DNA from: Norana najaformis
Lineage: Eukaryota > Annelida > Clitellata > Crassiclitellata > Hormogastridae
Reading direction: 5' to 3'
DNA length: 64,000 bases
Assembly: GCA_964023275.1 (NCBI GenBank)
Contig: OZ029927.1
Location: 2,961,715 to 3,025,714 of the forward strand
Shown: in pieces, positions 1 through 13,378 of the stretch
Numbering within the stretch: position 1 is the stretch's first letter
Layout of the letters: each line of letters starts with the position of its first letter
Notes under the pieces: model-generated
Seen by the model: the letters and a program-made list of their open reading frames with translations, nothing else
What the model was told of the DNA's origin: nothing
Database searches by the model: none
Made by a program: the position numbers and the translations under genes

Positions 1-490
1 TAATTGTCATTTAGATATCCTGAATGAAATACAAACATGATGGCAGCCTGACAGTTTTTCTGGCATACTATATGACTCCACAAAAATGTTATATGGTCAA
101 GAATGCACTGAAATTGAAACTCGTCCATGTTTTCATTTTAAGATGCCTGTCAAGCCACCTTTTAAGGGTAAGTTAAAGTGTCTGTATAAGCAATAAGCCT
201 AAGGCTATGCAACTACTGGACAGCCTTTCTCTAAAAGTTTAATGGCTGGGCATTGAATTGCCAATTTCACAAGGTGCAATTGCTTTCAAAACCCAGATGC
301 AGATACAAAAGGCAACTGCATTAACAATCTACCACTGTGCCAACCACCTGCTTTGAATACACTAAGACTTTTACACATAAAAACCCAAACTTTGCCTTAA
401 AGAGCCTGTAGCATTTGCAGGGGGCCTGAAATTGTGTAATTTGTTTTAGTTTTATCTCTGCAAATGACCTAATCTGGGGTTTGTTTGTAG

Positions 491-3251
491 CCTGTTGTGA
501 TTCGTACTTGGTTCTGTTATCGAGGAATCAGTGGCTTCATCCAGTGTGTGACTTTATGTGCATTCAGCGCATTCATGTTTGGTTGGCATGTTCATGAAAA
601 AGCCATTCTTCTTATTATCGTTCCTTTAACGTAAGCCTGTTCTCTCTTCCTTTTAACATTTAGGAAATCATTTATTTAAAGTTTATTCAAATTACGTAGT
701 TCTTTTCAAAAAGGCTGCTTGTGCGGATGGTGAATGCTGCTAGACAAAGTACAACACCTGATACTTGAACCCATGAAACATGCTTACAGCACTAACACTA
801 CTGCTAAGGGTATATGTAATTGGACTGGTATCATACCTGAGCCTAAACACCAACACTTACACTTGCAGCTAGGACATGCAGAATCATTTAGCACTTTGTT
901 TATCTAGAATTTTTGCGCACCTGCCGGTGTTCTGGCCAAACATAACAGCTGCAAAGACCAAATGCAACCATTGCAGAGGTTTGGCAGTAGAGCCACTGAC
1001 ACCAGAAGTAGCAGAAGCTTTTTGTCTCTAACAGATGACACCTTGTCAGTGTTTCTACTACATTATGACACAAATGAAAATGTGAAGTATTTTGACATTA
1101 TATAGCTTAAAACGTAGTAAATGTACACAAACATTTTTATGACCAGCATGTTTGCTTGTAGTTTACTGGCTTTGGAAAAGAAAACGTGGGCCAAAGTCTT
1201 TCTTCTCCTGTCTACTGTTGGCCACTATTCACTCTTTCCACTCATATACACTACAGCAGGTGACATCTTTAGACACAACGCTGCAGTGCTCATTTGGCTG
1301 CTTAAATATAAAATCATGTGTAATGTAACATAGAAAGTTATGGCTTTTTCTTAGTTAAAACACTCGATTCACTTTGTCTAAGGAATTAAGTAAATCAAGT
1401 TTGCAGTAGCTGTGAATGATGTAGCAGTGACATTAAATGAAAGCAGTGAATAAAATAATTTTGATTGAAACAGTTTCTGTATAGATTTGTCTACATCATG
1501 TATGTAATATGTTGCATCGATTTGTGGCATGTGATAGCAGATTAAATATTGATTTCATGGCATTAGTCTTCAGCTTTTCTGTGTTTATAATGAGTGCAGA
1601 AAACAACATTTCAGCTTTTTTAATTTTGCATATGTCACCATTTTTGCCCAGGTACAACAAATCTAAATGTTAGGAAATTTATTTCAGAGCCTAATTGGGA
1701 CTTAAAACTTGCATAATTGAGCTTTTGAACCTATAAATTTACACTTAAGAACGTGGTTCATTTTGACTACTTATTCTTACAATTCATGATGTATGTGTGT
1801 TTACAGAGAGTCCGATAAAATACGGTCTTTTCCTCATCTATGCAATATTTGCTTTCTATTCGGTTGGAAATGTGCATTCGTAAGTAACAAACACACTTCT
1901 TATTTTTGAATTCTAAATGTTTTCAGTGACATTTTGGCAAAGTGCAGTGAATATTCAGATAAATTTACATTCATCATGATCCATGGGCCGAGAGCCCGTA
2001 GGTGTCCACTGCATGCATTGTCACTTGTCTCCACAGTTCCCGATCTTGTGCTGTTCTTATCAAGGCGTGCAAGTCTTGCTTACACCAATCCCTTATATCA
2101 TCTGTCCACTCCCTGTTAGGTCTTCCTCGTCTCCCATTTCCGTCCATAATTCCCGTCATCACGCTTTTTATTTTTATACTGTCATCCATCCTGCATATAT
2201 GTCCAAACAAGCGTAATTTCCTTCTCATTATTACTTGTATTAGATCTTCTTTTATGCTCAGTCTTCTTCGGACCTCCGTATTTGTTACCTTCATTGTCCA
2301 ATTCAGATGTAATATTCGTCTATAGCAGTACATTTCAAATGCTAATATCTTATCTTTATCTGTCTTTTTGATTGTCCATGCCTCACATGCGTACAGAGCT
2401 GTGCTAAACATTTACATTACATACCTTTTAATGCTAAGTGCAATAAATAAATAAATCTGAAACGATAATAAAGACATTGGAAAATAGAGACAAAAAATCA
2501 AAACTGCAGTTCAACACTTGAAAATCAGTTTTGAAAGACTGAATACATTCACAAAATGTTGACTTTTCAGTTTAAGAAGTCCTTCTTGAAGAATTTCTTG
2601 TACTCCATCTCTTTTGTTGTGTAACCCAAATAAGTCCCATTTTCATGGTTCTTGTCGACTGGGGCTGTAATAGCAAAACATTTGATTCCTTCTGGGTTCA
2701 TCCTTTGCCACCAAGTGCGTTCAGTAAACTAGCTAATACAATATTGCAAAACAATTACTGATTTTTAGGATAGTCATGGAAAAATATGCTTGCTGTTTCC
2801 TACTGAAAATATGTTATACATTAAAATTACTTGCATGGCAATGTTACAATTTTACATACATCTTATTATTTGGTAAGAATGTTTTAATGTAGTGTAATGA
2901 ATCCAACCCACTTTAGGAATTTCATTAAACCAGATTTTATACATGTTGTAGACTGAATAGTTTAAACTGACATAACTACTGAGTTTATTGGCTTTTATTT
3001 TCATTGAGCCCTCATTGAATGTTTTCAGTCAGAAACGAGGTGATGGATGTAGTTTGCCGCTTCTGAACATCGCCGAGATGACTTATCTCATGGGATTTGT
3101 ATTGCTTCATGTCTACAATCAGTTCCTTCATAATCTGTTTCATCTCGACAAAACTTTTCCCTTTCTGCCCCTGCTTTGCACGTCTGTCTACTGTGCCGTT
3201 GGCGTTTCCTACCTATGGATTGTCTCCGTTAGAGAGTTTCTAATTTCTTAA
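491..3251 (+). CDS. ALG8: ALG8, dolichyl-P-Glc:Glc1Man9GlcNAc2-PP-dolichol alpha-1,3-glucosyltransferase (3' part, four exons)
   Basis: Exons read 491-630, 1162-1259, 1807-1879 and 3029-3251 (stop TAA), all with AG..GT borders and joining in one frame over 178 codons. Family hallmarks are [13 protein letters not shown] in the first exon, [13 protein letters not shown] in the second and [16 protein letters not shown] near the C-terminus; these match ALG8 rather than ALG6. From family knowledge, this multi-pass ER membrane enzyme (GT57) adds the second glucose to the lipid-linked N-glycan precursor, using dolichyl-phosphate glucose. The visible part is strongly hydrophobic, as expected. The 5' exons lie outside the window; nothing in 1-490 looks like another exon. 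The last intron (1880-3028) carries a reversed retrotransposon fragment. The gene faces POGLUT2/3 tail to tail. Confidence 0.93.
1974..2411 (-). mobile_element. Non-LTR retrotransposon fragment, C-terminal end of the RT polyprotein, in the last ALG8 intron
   Basis: A 145-codon minus-strand reading frame shows the usual tail of endonuclease/RT LINE proteins: an [11 protein letters not shown] motif, then [32 protein letters not shown] and [10 protein letters not shown]. It has the same architecture as the better preserved copy at 29734-30282 but is only distantly similar. It lies antisense inside the last ALG8 intron. The RT catalytic core is absent, so this is a 5'-truncated dead copy. Confidence 0.85.
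2424..2551 (+). repeat. Interspersed repeat, copy 1 (pair with 5543-5662)
   Basis: A block of about 120 bp starting ACCTTTTAATGCTAAGTGCA and ending near CAGTTTTGAAAGACTG recurs at 5543-5662 in the same orientation with a few differences. This copy lies in the ALG8 last intron and the other in a POGLUT2/3 intron. No coding potential or terminal repeats are evident. Confidence 0.75.
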
Positions 3252-4190
3252 TTAACTGAGTAAAGTATAAGTCACATAAAGCATGCTTTCAAACTATTCC
3301 TCTGACTAATTTATTTTTTACTTCCCAAAATGTCTTGGCCAGATGGGTGGTTGTAAAGAGTATATTTTGCAAGTCATTTTGTTAATTCTGTTAACATGGT
3401 CAGATGAAAAAAAACTAATTCACAGACTTTTTCATGTTTACTTTGTAAAACTGAATCTCTCTGTCACATACAACACAACTCCAAATTTGGAATTTAAAAA
3501 ATGTGTATACAGCAGATGTCTATGATATAAAAATGAATCCTACCAAAACATGCAACAAGAACCGTAACAATGAGTAATTTTGGTAAGACTTAACATTTAC
3601 TAATAACGCAACGTAAACTTTGTCAGAAAAACTTCAGCTTATAGCATAATAGTGAAATTCATGTTGTGGCCCTTCTACAAAAAAACATAGCTTATCAGAG
3701 AAGATCAGAGAAGCTACATCAAACTGGGAAGATACATCTATTTTGCCTGGCACCAAAACTGCCCATGGCATCATTTCAATGGACTTAAAGATGAGCAGTA
3801 CATAGTTTGCATGGCAGTGTTCTCTGTCCACATAGTTAATAGACTCGGACAGGTCTTCAGCTTGCCAGAGACTTGCAGTTAAGCTATCACAGATCACTCA
3901 CTATCTTGGTTTGATCTTTTTCCTAACAACCTGCATAAAAACTTCAATAATACTGTAGTAGTAAAGTCTGCTACAGTCTGATAATTACATCATGGCCAAA
4001 CTAATGGTATACTAATTGGATAATAATGGCTTCAAATATGCAGAGTAGGCCTCTGCATAATGACCTTGGGCAAAGTGTAGCTAACTGGCACCATGCATAA
4101 CTCTTGCATCCAGGGCTTCAGGGTATACAACTTGTCAACTTGGATAAGCAGAAGATAAACATGTCATACACTGTTTTGTGTAGTCATTCT
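3252..4190. other. ALG8 3' UTR / convergent intergenic spacer
   Basis: This stretch lies between the ALG8 stop and the proposed POGLUT2/3 polyadenylation signal. Short open frames here (3343-3525 on +, 3634-3897 on -) have no recognisable domain, splice context or family resemblance. No further gene is seen. Confidence 0.5.
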
Positions 4191-4193
4191 TTC

Positions 4194-4199
4194 TTTATT
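4194..4199 (-). promoter_or_regulatory. Candidate polyadenylation signal of POGLUT2/3
   Basis: AATAAA on the minus strand, about 300 nt downstream of the HDEL stop codon. The position fits a short 3' UTR, but the hexamer is common in AT-rich DNA. Confidence 0.4.
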
Positions 4200-4497
4200 A
4201 ATTCTGTATAAAGGGAAAATGCCACAGAAACGTGCAACAATGCACTTGCAATATCTCACAAAACTAACTTAAACTATCTTGTGAAGTAGAAGATGTGACA
4301 CCATAAATCATAACTGTAGCAGTGTTCTGTTCTGGTACATCGCAGAGCAACACGTAAGGGAAACTCTTGCAATAAGTAAACACTTGTTGAAGGTTTAGAA
4401 GCTAGTGTTCGTTGGTCTGTTTGGCACATGGACGGAATTTGACAATTGCTTTTGTTTAGTTAAGTCATTCTTCACAGCTTTCCAAAATCCTGATCCA

Positions 4498-4512
4498 TCA
4501 CAATTCATCATG
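4498..4512 (-). CDS. POGLUT2/POGLUT3: Terminal 15-nt coding exon of POGLUT2/3 encoding the HDEL ER-retrieval signal
   Basis: On the minus strand an acceptor (TTTCTTTGCAG) is followed directly by CAT GAT GAA TTG TGA, that is H-D-E-L-stop. The preceding exon ends in phase 0 after NRLKK at 5026, with donor GTTCTT, which is a weak match to consensus. Without this splice the protein would run into an unrelated tail with no retrieval signal. Family members end in KDEL or a similar tetrapeptide. Confidence 0.85.
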   Translation of the reverse strand, partial: HDEL

Positions 4513-7500
4513 CTGCAAAGAAACTGTGCGATATAAGAATTATATAGGACGATAAATAATTAAGAGACTTAATGACAAAGCAGAGTTTAAAATGTAAAGC
4601 TGATGAAGTAAGGTATGGAAAATGCTGCTTTATTACTGTACCTGCCTAGATGCTGCAAGTCATTATGATAAAAGATAAAATGCCGTCCAATCAGGAATTT
4701 TGGAATTCAGTACCAACTGGGATTTCCATCTCTGAAGACTGCTTGTGGACCAAATAGTGCTTTGCAAGGTACTTAAAAGATGCTATTATGTGTCTTCATA
4801 CATACATACATATATCTTACCTATGTTTAGACAAAACAAAGTCTTTGGTCATCCTGTGGTTCAAATCAGTTGTTTTCCAACGACACTTCATGACTAGCCA
4901 TTCCAGAAATACTGCCAAATGTTACAGTTTCTAACACAGGTTATTTTGCTAAGTGCATTTTGTATTGTTACCATTCTAAAAAAGAATATTATGAGAATAT
5001 TGAAACACAAAATGATTTTAAGAACCTTCTTGAGTCGATTGCAGGAACACTTAGACTCTGCATCATTTGGTTGATCCACTAATTCCATGCCCTCCAAGAC
5101 TTCTGGTGAATGAATCAACAGTTTAGAATATTCCTGTGGAATAACAGCAAAAGCATAACATGTAAATGATAATTTAAATGTTAGAAAACACCCTTACCAA
5201 TTTATACTACTAATACGTTTATACACCCCTTTATACATGTGAATGATATTCCTTTAAATGTTAGAAAACACCCGTACAAATTTATACTAATACGTTTATA
5301 CACCAATTTATACATCGACCAAGCCTTTAACGCATGAAATCCTCTCCCCTTTCCTCCTGCCATTGATATGAGACTAAGACATTCTGCCATCATTTCCATC
5401 ACTTTCCATTTGGAGGTTGTAACCACTGTGTCGGGATACAGTTAGACAATACTGTGTCACAAAATCTATACGTCTATCACACAGTGACATGCCTTGCAGA
5501 ACTGTTTTTTTGTTTACTTCTGATTGATACTCTAACACGGTACCTTTTAATGCTAAGTGCAATAAGTAAATAAATTTGAAAAGCTAATAAAAATGAAACA
5601 CTGGACAACAGGGAAAAAATTAAGACTGCAGTTCAACACTTGAAAATCAGTTTTGAAAGACTGTGAAATTAAGGCAAATAACTGAAGCAGGATAAACTAC
5701 TGTCACACTGCAAAAGACAAGGGATTAGAATAATAATCTTAATCACAGGTAAACATCATATTACAAATATTCCTGTTGAAAAAGTATTTGTCTGCCTAGC
5801 ACACAGAGAAGCACTTATGTATGGGTGCATATCTTGGCAGACACTATATACATCTTGTTATCTCACCTGAATGCATCAACCTTAAAGCAGTCAATGTGGA
5901 ACATAGCCCCAGATTACCTGGAAAAGAACTACATGATAGCAAAAGATGTCTTTAGCCAGAAGATTCTCTCTCATAAATTTCTGAGCATTCTGACCAATCT
6001 TCTCAGCCTAAAATACAATATTTCATTCTTAATTTCACATCCTTCACCAGTTTTCAAGATTAATCGTAACAGTTAGCACTAGTCTTAACTATGACTAGAT
6101 CTTAAGCTGGATACTTCAGATTTTATTATTTAGCGTATGCAGTTCGCGCTAAGCCAGCATGCAGCAGCCTCATCAGCAACGTGGAGTGCGGATAGACCGC
6201 CCGGGAATCTAGTTATTGTACAGACATCAACAATGTGGGACATAGTTTGGATTTCTCCACAGCTGCAGAAAGGGGAGGTAGCCTGCTTCCATCGAACCTG
6301 ATTCGCCGCACAGCGGCCCTGACCAGTTCTGAATTGGTTCAGAGTAGACCAGAGACGACGTGGTAGGCTAAAACCAGGGGGCCAGACAGATGGCACGGAC
6401 ACGAGGGAATGGTTTACAACATCAGTTGCAGACCACTCGGAATTCCAGACCGAATTAGCCGTCATGTCCACTGGTGAGTTCAGCCACACAGGCCGTCTCG
6501 ACGGTAGACGCACAGTTGGATGGAGCGCGATATCAGCGTTCAGCGGGAGACTGTCATTCAGTTGGACTTTAGCGAGTAGTCTCGCCGTCGCCTCCTGTCT
6601 TCTGAGATGAGGTGGTGGGATGTTACATAGGACCGGAAGCCACGGCAGAGGGGTGGGACGAAGCGTGCCGGAGATGATGCGCATTGATGTGTTCAGCTCC
6701 ACGTCAAGCAGGTGCGTGTGGCTTGAGCGAGCCCAGACAGGTGCGCAATACTCATACTTCAGATAAACTCTCCTCTGTTGTACCTCTCATGTATTTCTGA
6801 TATAACACAGCAACATGAATCCCAAATTTAATTCATCTTTGGAACACACATCATTATATCCCATCCTCGTATAGCGTGGCACTTGATACAGACCCAAACA
6901 CTGATGACACTAGGTTCTGACATCCTCCTGATCCACCCTAAATTACAGAATTAAAACCATCATTACAGATGCTTGGAAAATAAACAAGTGAAAAGCAACA
7001 AACTACAATAAACTTACCAATGCATCATTTTGTTTAGCCCACTGTATCTGTTGGAGTACGTCACTGATGTCATGTTTCAGGGGAATGTAATGTTCATAAG
7101 GCTTCAGATCCTTGTAGAAATGTTCATAATAGCTTGAGTCTTGTTTGATTATAACTGAATCACCTCCCATCAGATATGGAAAGCGATATGCAGCCACTGT
7201 ACCATCAATGTTTATCTGGTATTTATGCTAAAATGTAAAAGACTGCTAAACAAATGACATTTCAAGGCTTCAAGACTAAGAAATATCTGCAGCGTAACAC
7301 ATAAAGCACATCCTTGGTACTGGTTTTTCAGTATAAAAATTCAAAAAGTGGAACATAACTTGAGTACTATTCACTTCTGTCAATTCATGAAGCTACTGGA
7401 AAACTTCGTAAATTTGGGAAAAAATGAACTGATTTACAGGATTTTAAGTCCAAAGGGAGAAAAAGACTAAACTGAAGCAACTGAAGATGTTGCAGTAACT

Positions 7501-10500
7501 GTTTGAAAGAAGCTATAACTATACAAGAGCACTGCTAAAGATGGGTCCAACACTTGCCACATTTCTATCTCCAGCAAGTGAGAATATAAATAACACTTTT
7601 AAGCACTCTACACAGCAGCCCCTACAGAAAAGTACTCCTGGCCAGATAACTCATTGGAAATAAGCAAGTCCTAAGAAAGAAAGTGCAAAACACCGATCTC
7701 ATTAACTGATTGTATAACAGCAGACAAAAACTGAAAGAAATTCAGAGAGACAAACATATGCCTTACCTTGAAGAAATCATAGAATGAGATGTGCTTAACA
7801 ATATCACCCAGCTCATCAGTGTGTTTAAAAAAGAACATGTTGGTGAGTTTAGCATCAAGGATATCTGGATGCTTTCTAGACAGTTTGACCAGATCAATAC
7901 GCTCTTGTCGACTGTCCCTCCCTCGCCAGAAGGCCAGTGATGTTTTGTTGCTCCACTTTGGACCAGTATTTGCCTGAACAGCCAAGAGATCCAAGGAAAC
8001 TCTGCAAAATCAGTGCACCACATACTCTCACATGCAGTCTGAACTACTATAGCACTATAGAGAGGTACTTAAAGATGCTATACACATGCCCAGTATATGA
8101 TGGAATTATTGCAACTAAACAAATACTTAGACAAGTACCAATGCAGAACCATGTGCATTTAGTAATCATAAGTGCACATTTATGTAGTGCCTCTTGAAGA
8201 AAACTCCCTTACAGGTCCTACCGACTTCAAAACAAATGGCCACAATCAATGGAATGGTCTTAAACTGCTGGCAAAATATAGATGGAAAAAGACAAAAAAG
8301 CTCCAGAATGAAGGGCCGACTTGCTTTGGCCACCAGGCTGCCTTGTGGAAGTGCAGGACGGGGAACAACCACATCACCCTGGGATGCAGAACGAAGATAT
8401 CTGTGGCCATGTACAGAAGATACTGATGTACATAGCTCCCCAAGATGGAATGGAGCACAACAGGTCAAGCAGTTTCGTTAGCATAAAGATTTGAACTCGA
8501 CACATCTTCACAAGGGGAAACCCTGTATGAAGTTAGGTATATAACCAAACTTTGGAATCTGACTGCAGCATTAAACAGAATGAAGTTGGCTAATGCAAAA
8601 AAGTGAGGCATGCATAAATGGTATTACCAGAGTAAATGAAGTATGTGAAAAATAAAACACACTAGTGCATAGGAATGCATGCATCACGGTAGAAGCAGCT
8701 TTGGCAGACGGCAAGTGTCATATATTGTGCATCTGATGCCGATGAGCCTATGGATACCCAACCTCAACAACTTAATTGATTAAACTACCTAATACCTAAC
8801 TATTATGGTAGGGCTTAAGCCTAGTTCCATATCTAGTTTATCCTTAAACTAGATATGGGTACAGCTTCCTGTACCCATATCTAATTTACACATGGACATG
8901 CTTAATGTATGTACAAGTATCTGCATATTTGCAAAGCAACTTTTAAAAACATCTCGGATGTGCTGGCTTACGTAAAAAGATGCATCTTAAGATTTGCTGT
9001 AAAATGTTCCTTGCACATCAGACAAAACAGTTAAGATAATTTTAAAGAGATTGTTGCAAAACTAAGGTTCAATGCACAAGAAAGTGTGCCATGCTCAAGT
9101 AGCCATCTAGTTAACTTATTTACTTAAAGCATTACTAAATTATTGAGTTTTATAGTAGACAAACTGCAGAAGTTATTTTAAAGTGCACACAGGCAGTCAT
9201 AATGTACAGTACTGAGTACATAATGCCGAGCGCTTAATCAAGAAACAATCTCTGACTCGGACACAACCCCGGACACAACTAGCAAATAACTGAATTTACA
9301 TATTTTACATGCAATTATGATTTTGATGATATGATTACATTCAATTTCACAGAACACATATCATGATTTTGTTATCAGCTTAAAACAACATACATTAACT
9401 TTTCATTTAAAATGAGCCCAATATTCAAAATTCTTGCTCATACCACACCTTCCCATGGTTTCCAGTGTTGACTCGGTGACATCATAAGTTGGCATGACAA
9501 TGTCGTAGGTTTCATCAGAGCCACACCATGAGAATATTGGTAGAGGTTTGTCAGCAAATGTCTTCTTGCTCACAAGTGGCCAGTCACCCAGATTCACAAA
9601 GAATTCTAAGTCAGGAAGTACAACCTACAGTAATTTAAATTATTCCTTTTTGAGCGTTATATTACAGAAGTTACGGTTGCAGTAGTGCTGTATGAAAATA
9701 TTTCTAAGCAAAAATGTTTATAACTTATAAATGCGACTGCTTCAGGCAATTTCCAAATTAGAAGGGTTGTGCACTGTGTGAATAGGCATGTTATGCCAGC
9801 TTATCTTAACATTTGTAACTAAGAAATTTTGCATTTGCATGTCTTGTAATTGATCTGGTTAGTTACACTGGTTAAAGCATCTTGTACATCGGTGCATTAC
9901 ATGAGTGAAAATACTTCACTGCCTTTTGTGACCTTTGTAAAGATTTTGTCTAATATGTTTCAACAGCCATTATCTTATGATGAGGTAATTAACTTGAATA
10001 GAACAAATTAATTCTTTCACAGCAAAACGATACTTCAGTGCAAGGAATAATAAAGAACTTGGCAATATTTGCATCTTCAAAATACCTTTCTGGCCAGTGA
10101 AAGGAGCATTGCATCCATGAACATCTTGAACCCAACATGTTCTCCATAAGTCTTCCTATAGATCTGCACATAAAGATTTCCAAATACATAAACTGTTGAA
10201 AAACCTACTACAACAAAAATTTTACAGAATTAACCATTTACAGTTCAATCGCAGCATGGATGGGTTCTTGTGCCCACTTCCTATCATCATGGTTTTATTT
10301 TTCACATATTTCATTTAACCACTCACCTCATGCAACCTCTTGCTGGCCCATAGAGTCTTACTTGGCCATAAATGTACCAAAACAACAGACTGGACTGACT
10401 ATGTAGTGCTGTCTGGACTACATAATGCAAGCCAGATATACTTAACCCTTGTTCCAGCTGGCACTGGCCAGATATTTTGGTTTTTTTTGGTCCACTAAGG

Positions 10501-13347
10501 GTAAAAATGTTATCATCAACCACTAAAGATGCAGCTAATGTGTACAAATGAAAATTGTTTAAAATTGAATTCTGAGCAAATATATATATATATAATATAT
10601 TTGTTTGTATGTGCTGGTTATTAAAAATATTACTATTTGTTATTTGTGCTATTCTGAGTGGTCAATGCCCTACATATACTGAGTGTAGAGTTCTATAGCT
10701 GCTGGCCTGTCAACTACTCATTTTTGATCGGTAGTATGGACAGTTTTTTGAAAGACAAGAGTCTAGCAACTAGTTGAGACCAGGGTTGCTTGCTTGCTGT
10801 CAAACCGAGATATGAACAGAAAACCATCACCATGTCTGTCCATCAAGCCAGTTGACTTGATCCAGCACTCCCATCTGATTCACCCGCAGAGTCCCACAAG
10901 CACCCCATTGCTTCATTTTCAGCTCAATAAACAGTGATGGTAAGCTGAAGCAGTTGCCTATGTAAACATGGTGTCTGGTGTTGTACAAGGGTTGGCACAA
11001 GTAAGAATGGCTTTCTTCAAGCCAACTTCCACCTCTGCCTTCCGACCAGTATACATTTCCAAAATCCATGTATAATCTATCCTTGTGTCTGACAAAGCCC
11101 ATGCAACTTAAATTTTTGCCGCTGTGCAGTTTGGCAAGTTAAACATCTCTAAATGATTAATCACTGCCACCAAGTTCCTTTGCCAGGACTCATTGGTGGC
11201 TGCAACCAGTCAGATTTACAAAGAGCTAACATACAATCTTGAGAACACTGTTTCATTCAATTAAGGCTAATCATTGTGCACAGTAACTAGCAAACAAAAC
11301 ATCATAATACCTTGTTGTCTTTAATTACATAATGACAAAGACTGTGCTGTCCTCTTTGGTTGAACCTCATAATGGCCTCTTTGGCTACAACACGCATGTC
11401 AATCTCTTTGAAAATTGATAAATCTTCACGTATCTGTCTGTAGCTAGATGGACAGTCCATCACGTCTAGCCACTTGGTCAACGAGTGAACTGGACAGTAA
11501 CATTTCTCAGTATAAACATGCCCTGCAAAACAAAAATGAAAATATAAGGTAAGGTAACGGCACATTTATCAAGTACCTCTATAAACTACAGTCATCCAAT
11601 GGCACAATCCTAGCATTACAATTTCCAGCTGAAGCAAAAACACAACTGGCTGGGCAAGGGAAGGCAACTGTGATTTACCACACATCACTTTCAATAATAG
11701 TCTTCAGAAGCAAGTTCCTGTGTCTGATGGACACTTTGCCTTTACATAGTGCAGCGCATTGTATTGCACTTACTCATTGTTTCATTTGTCTCTGTTCAGT
11801 ATTTTTTGCCCACCTTAACATGCACTTGCTCAGATCACATGTAGCCACATGTGCAGTACTTTTGTGAAGTCCTTATAAGGTGCTATGTTAATTGTCTTGA
11901 TATATACATACATACATGCCAAACACAACACCTACAATACAGTAAACAGACACCTTGATACAATTAGACATCTAAGTACAACTAGACAACCTTTCCTAAT
12001 AGGCTACATGTAATTGTAATTGTTATACAAAGTTCAAGAGAAATTAATTAGAGGTGCTTACTACAATAGTCTAAGTGACGTTAAAGTTCATCATCGACAG
12101 AAAGTTCATCAGTAAGCAAACAATATTCAAATAACTAGAAAAGTCACCAGTGGTGGGCTCCCACACACACATAGAACCCAACCAATAGATTCCCATCCAG
12201 AGTTGATAGTTGACATCATAATCTTCTAAGTTCCTGGACCACATGGTGTCAAGGATGAGGAAAGATGACAGACAATGTGATTAACCACCAGGAATACACG
12301 AATGCCTCATCGGCAAAAAGCCCATCGCAAATAGAAGAAAACACAGCACTCGAATATCTTGTGAATCAGGAGATCTGTGCAGGACTGTGTTGTCGATGGC
12401 TGGGTAGTTGGACGTAGTGCCTCTCCATGAACAACAGATGAGGAGAACCTCACCCTTCCTTCATCGAATCCAAAATATCCCATCTCCAGATGTTATATGT
12501 AGATCTGAAGCTTGACACTGTCTGAGCGAGAACCTGTTCACCCTTTGCATATGGACCAACGAAATGACGTTCTTGGAATGGTCACGTGCGAGTAAATGCC
12601 ATCCTTGGTGAAACTGAAACAGCATCTCCACAAAGAAGATTCAGTCACAGTAGAAGTCCAAACATACAAGAATTCTCAAGCAAATTCCACATAAGATCAA
12701 CTATTTTGAGAAAATGAACATGACAGACAAATTAACAGCTAACATGACCTGAGGACATGCTCATTTTCATGACCTGAGGACATGCTCATTTTCATGACCT
12801 GAGGACATGCTCATTTCCATGACCTGACAACAAATTGTAAATTTCACATGACACACTGGTATATGAACCCAAGACACCGTTGTAAAAGCCAAATACAACA
12901 GCATTGTGTCACACTACACTTACAGTTGTGCTGATTATATTAGACGTATGCACTGTTGTTTGTTTCAGCATTCTAAAGCAACCACTGTATGTTCTGCCAA
13001 TAGAATTTCACAGCAACTGGTGTTTTAAAAAGTATGTTACAATTATTATGTGTGCGAACATCTGAAACCGAAGTTTGGTAAGAAGCAGTTCAACTAAAAG
13101 ACAGGCAAATCAAACGAGTTCATCCCTATGGGATTGGAGGCTTTCCACATCATTTCACACTAAAATCTTACACTGCCATCTTCAAAAAACAACCTTCTTA
13201 AAATCCAGCTTCTTAAAGGAAGCCCAGCTTCCAGTTAGCTTGATGTCCTCACTAGCCACAAATTTGCAAACAATACAAGTGTTTCAGAACTCTTAGGCCA
13301 GGGCCATATCAAAAACTCAATATTAAAGGTATCAATACATCACTCTT

Positions 13348-13378
<31 letters not shown>

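Noticed and set aside
3634-3897. Minus-strand frame of 87 codons as an extra POGLUT2/3 exon
   Set aside because: The gene already ends with a stop after HDEL upstream, and the peptide has no resemblance to the family.
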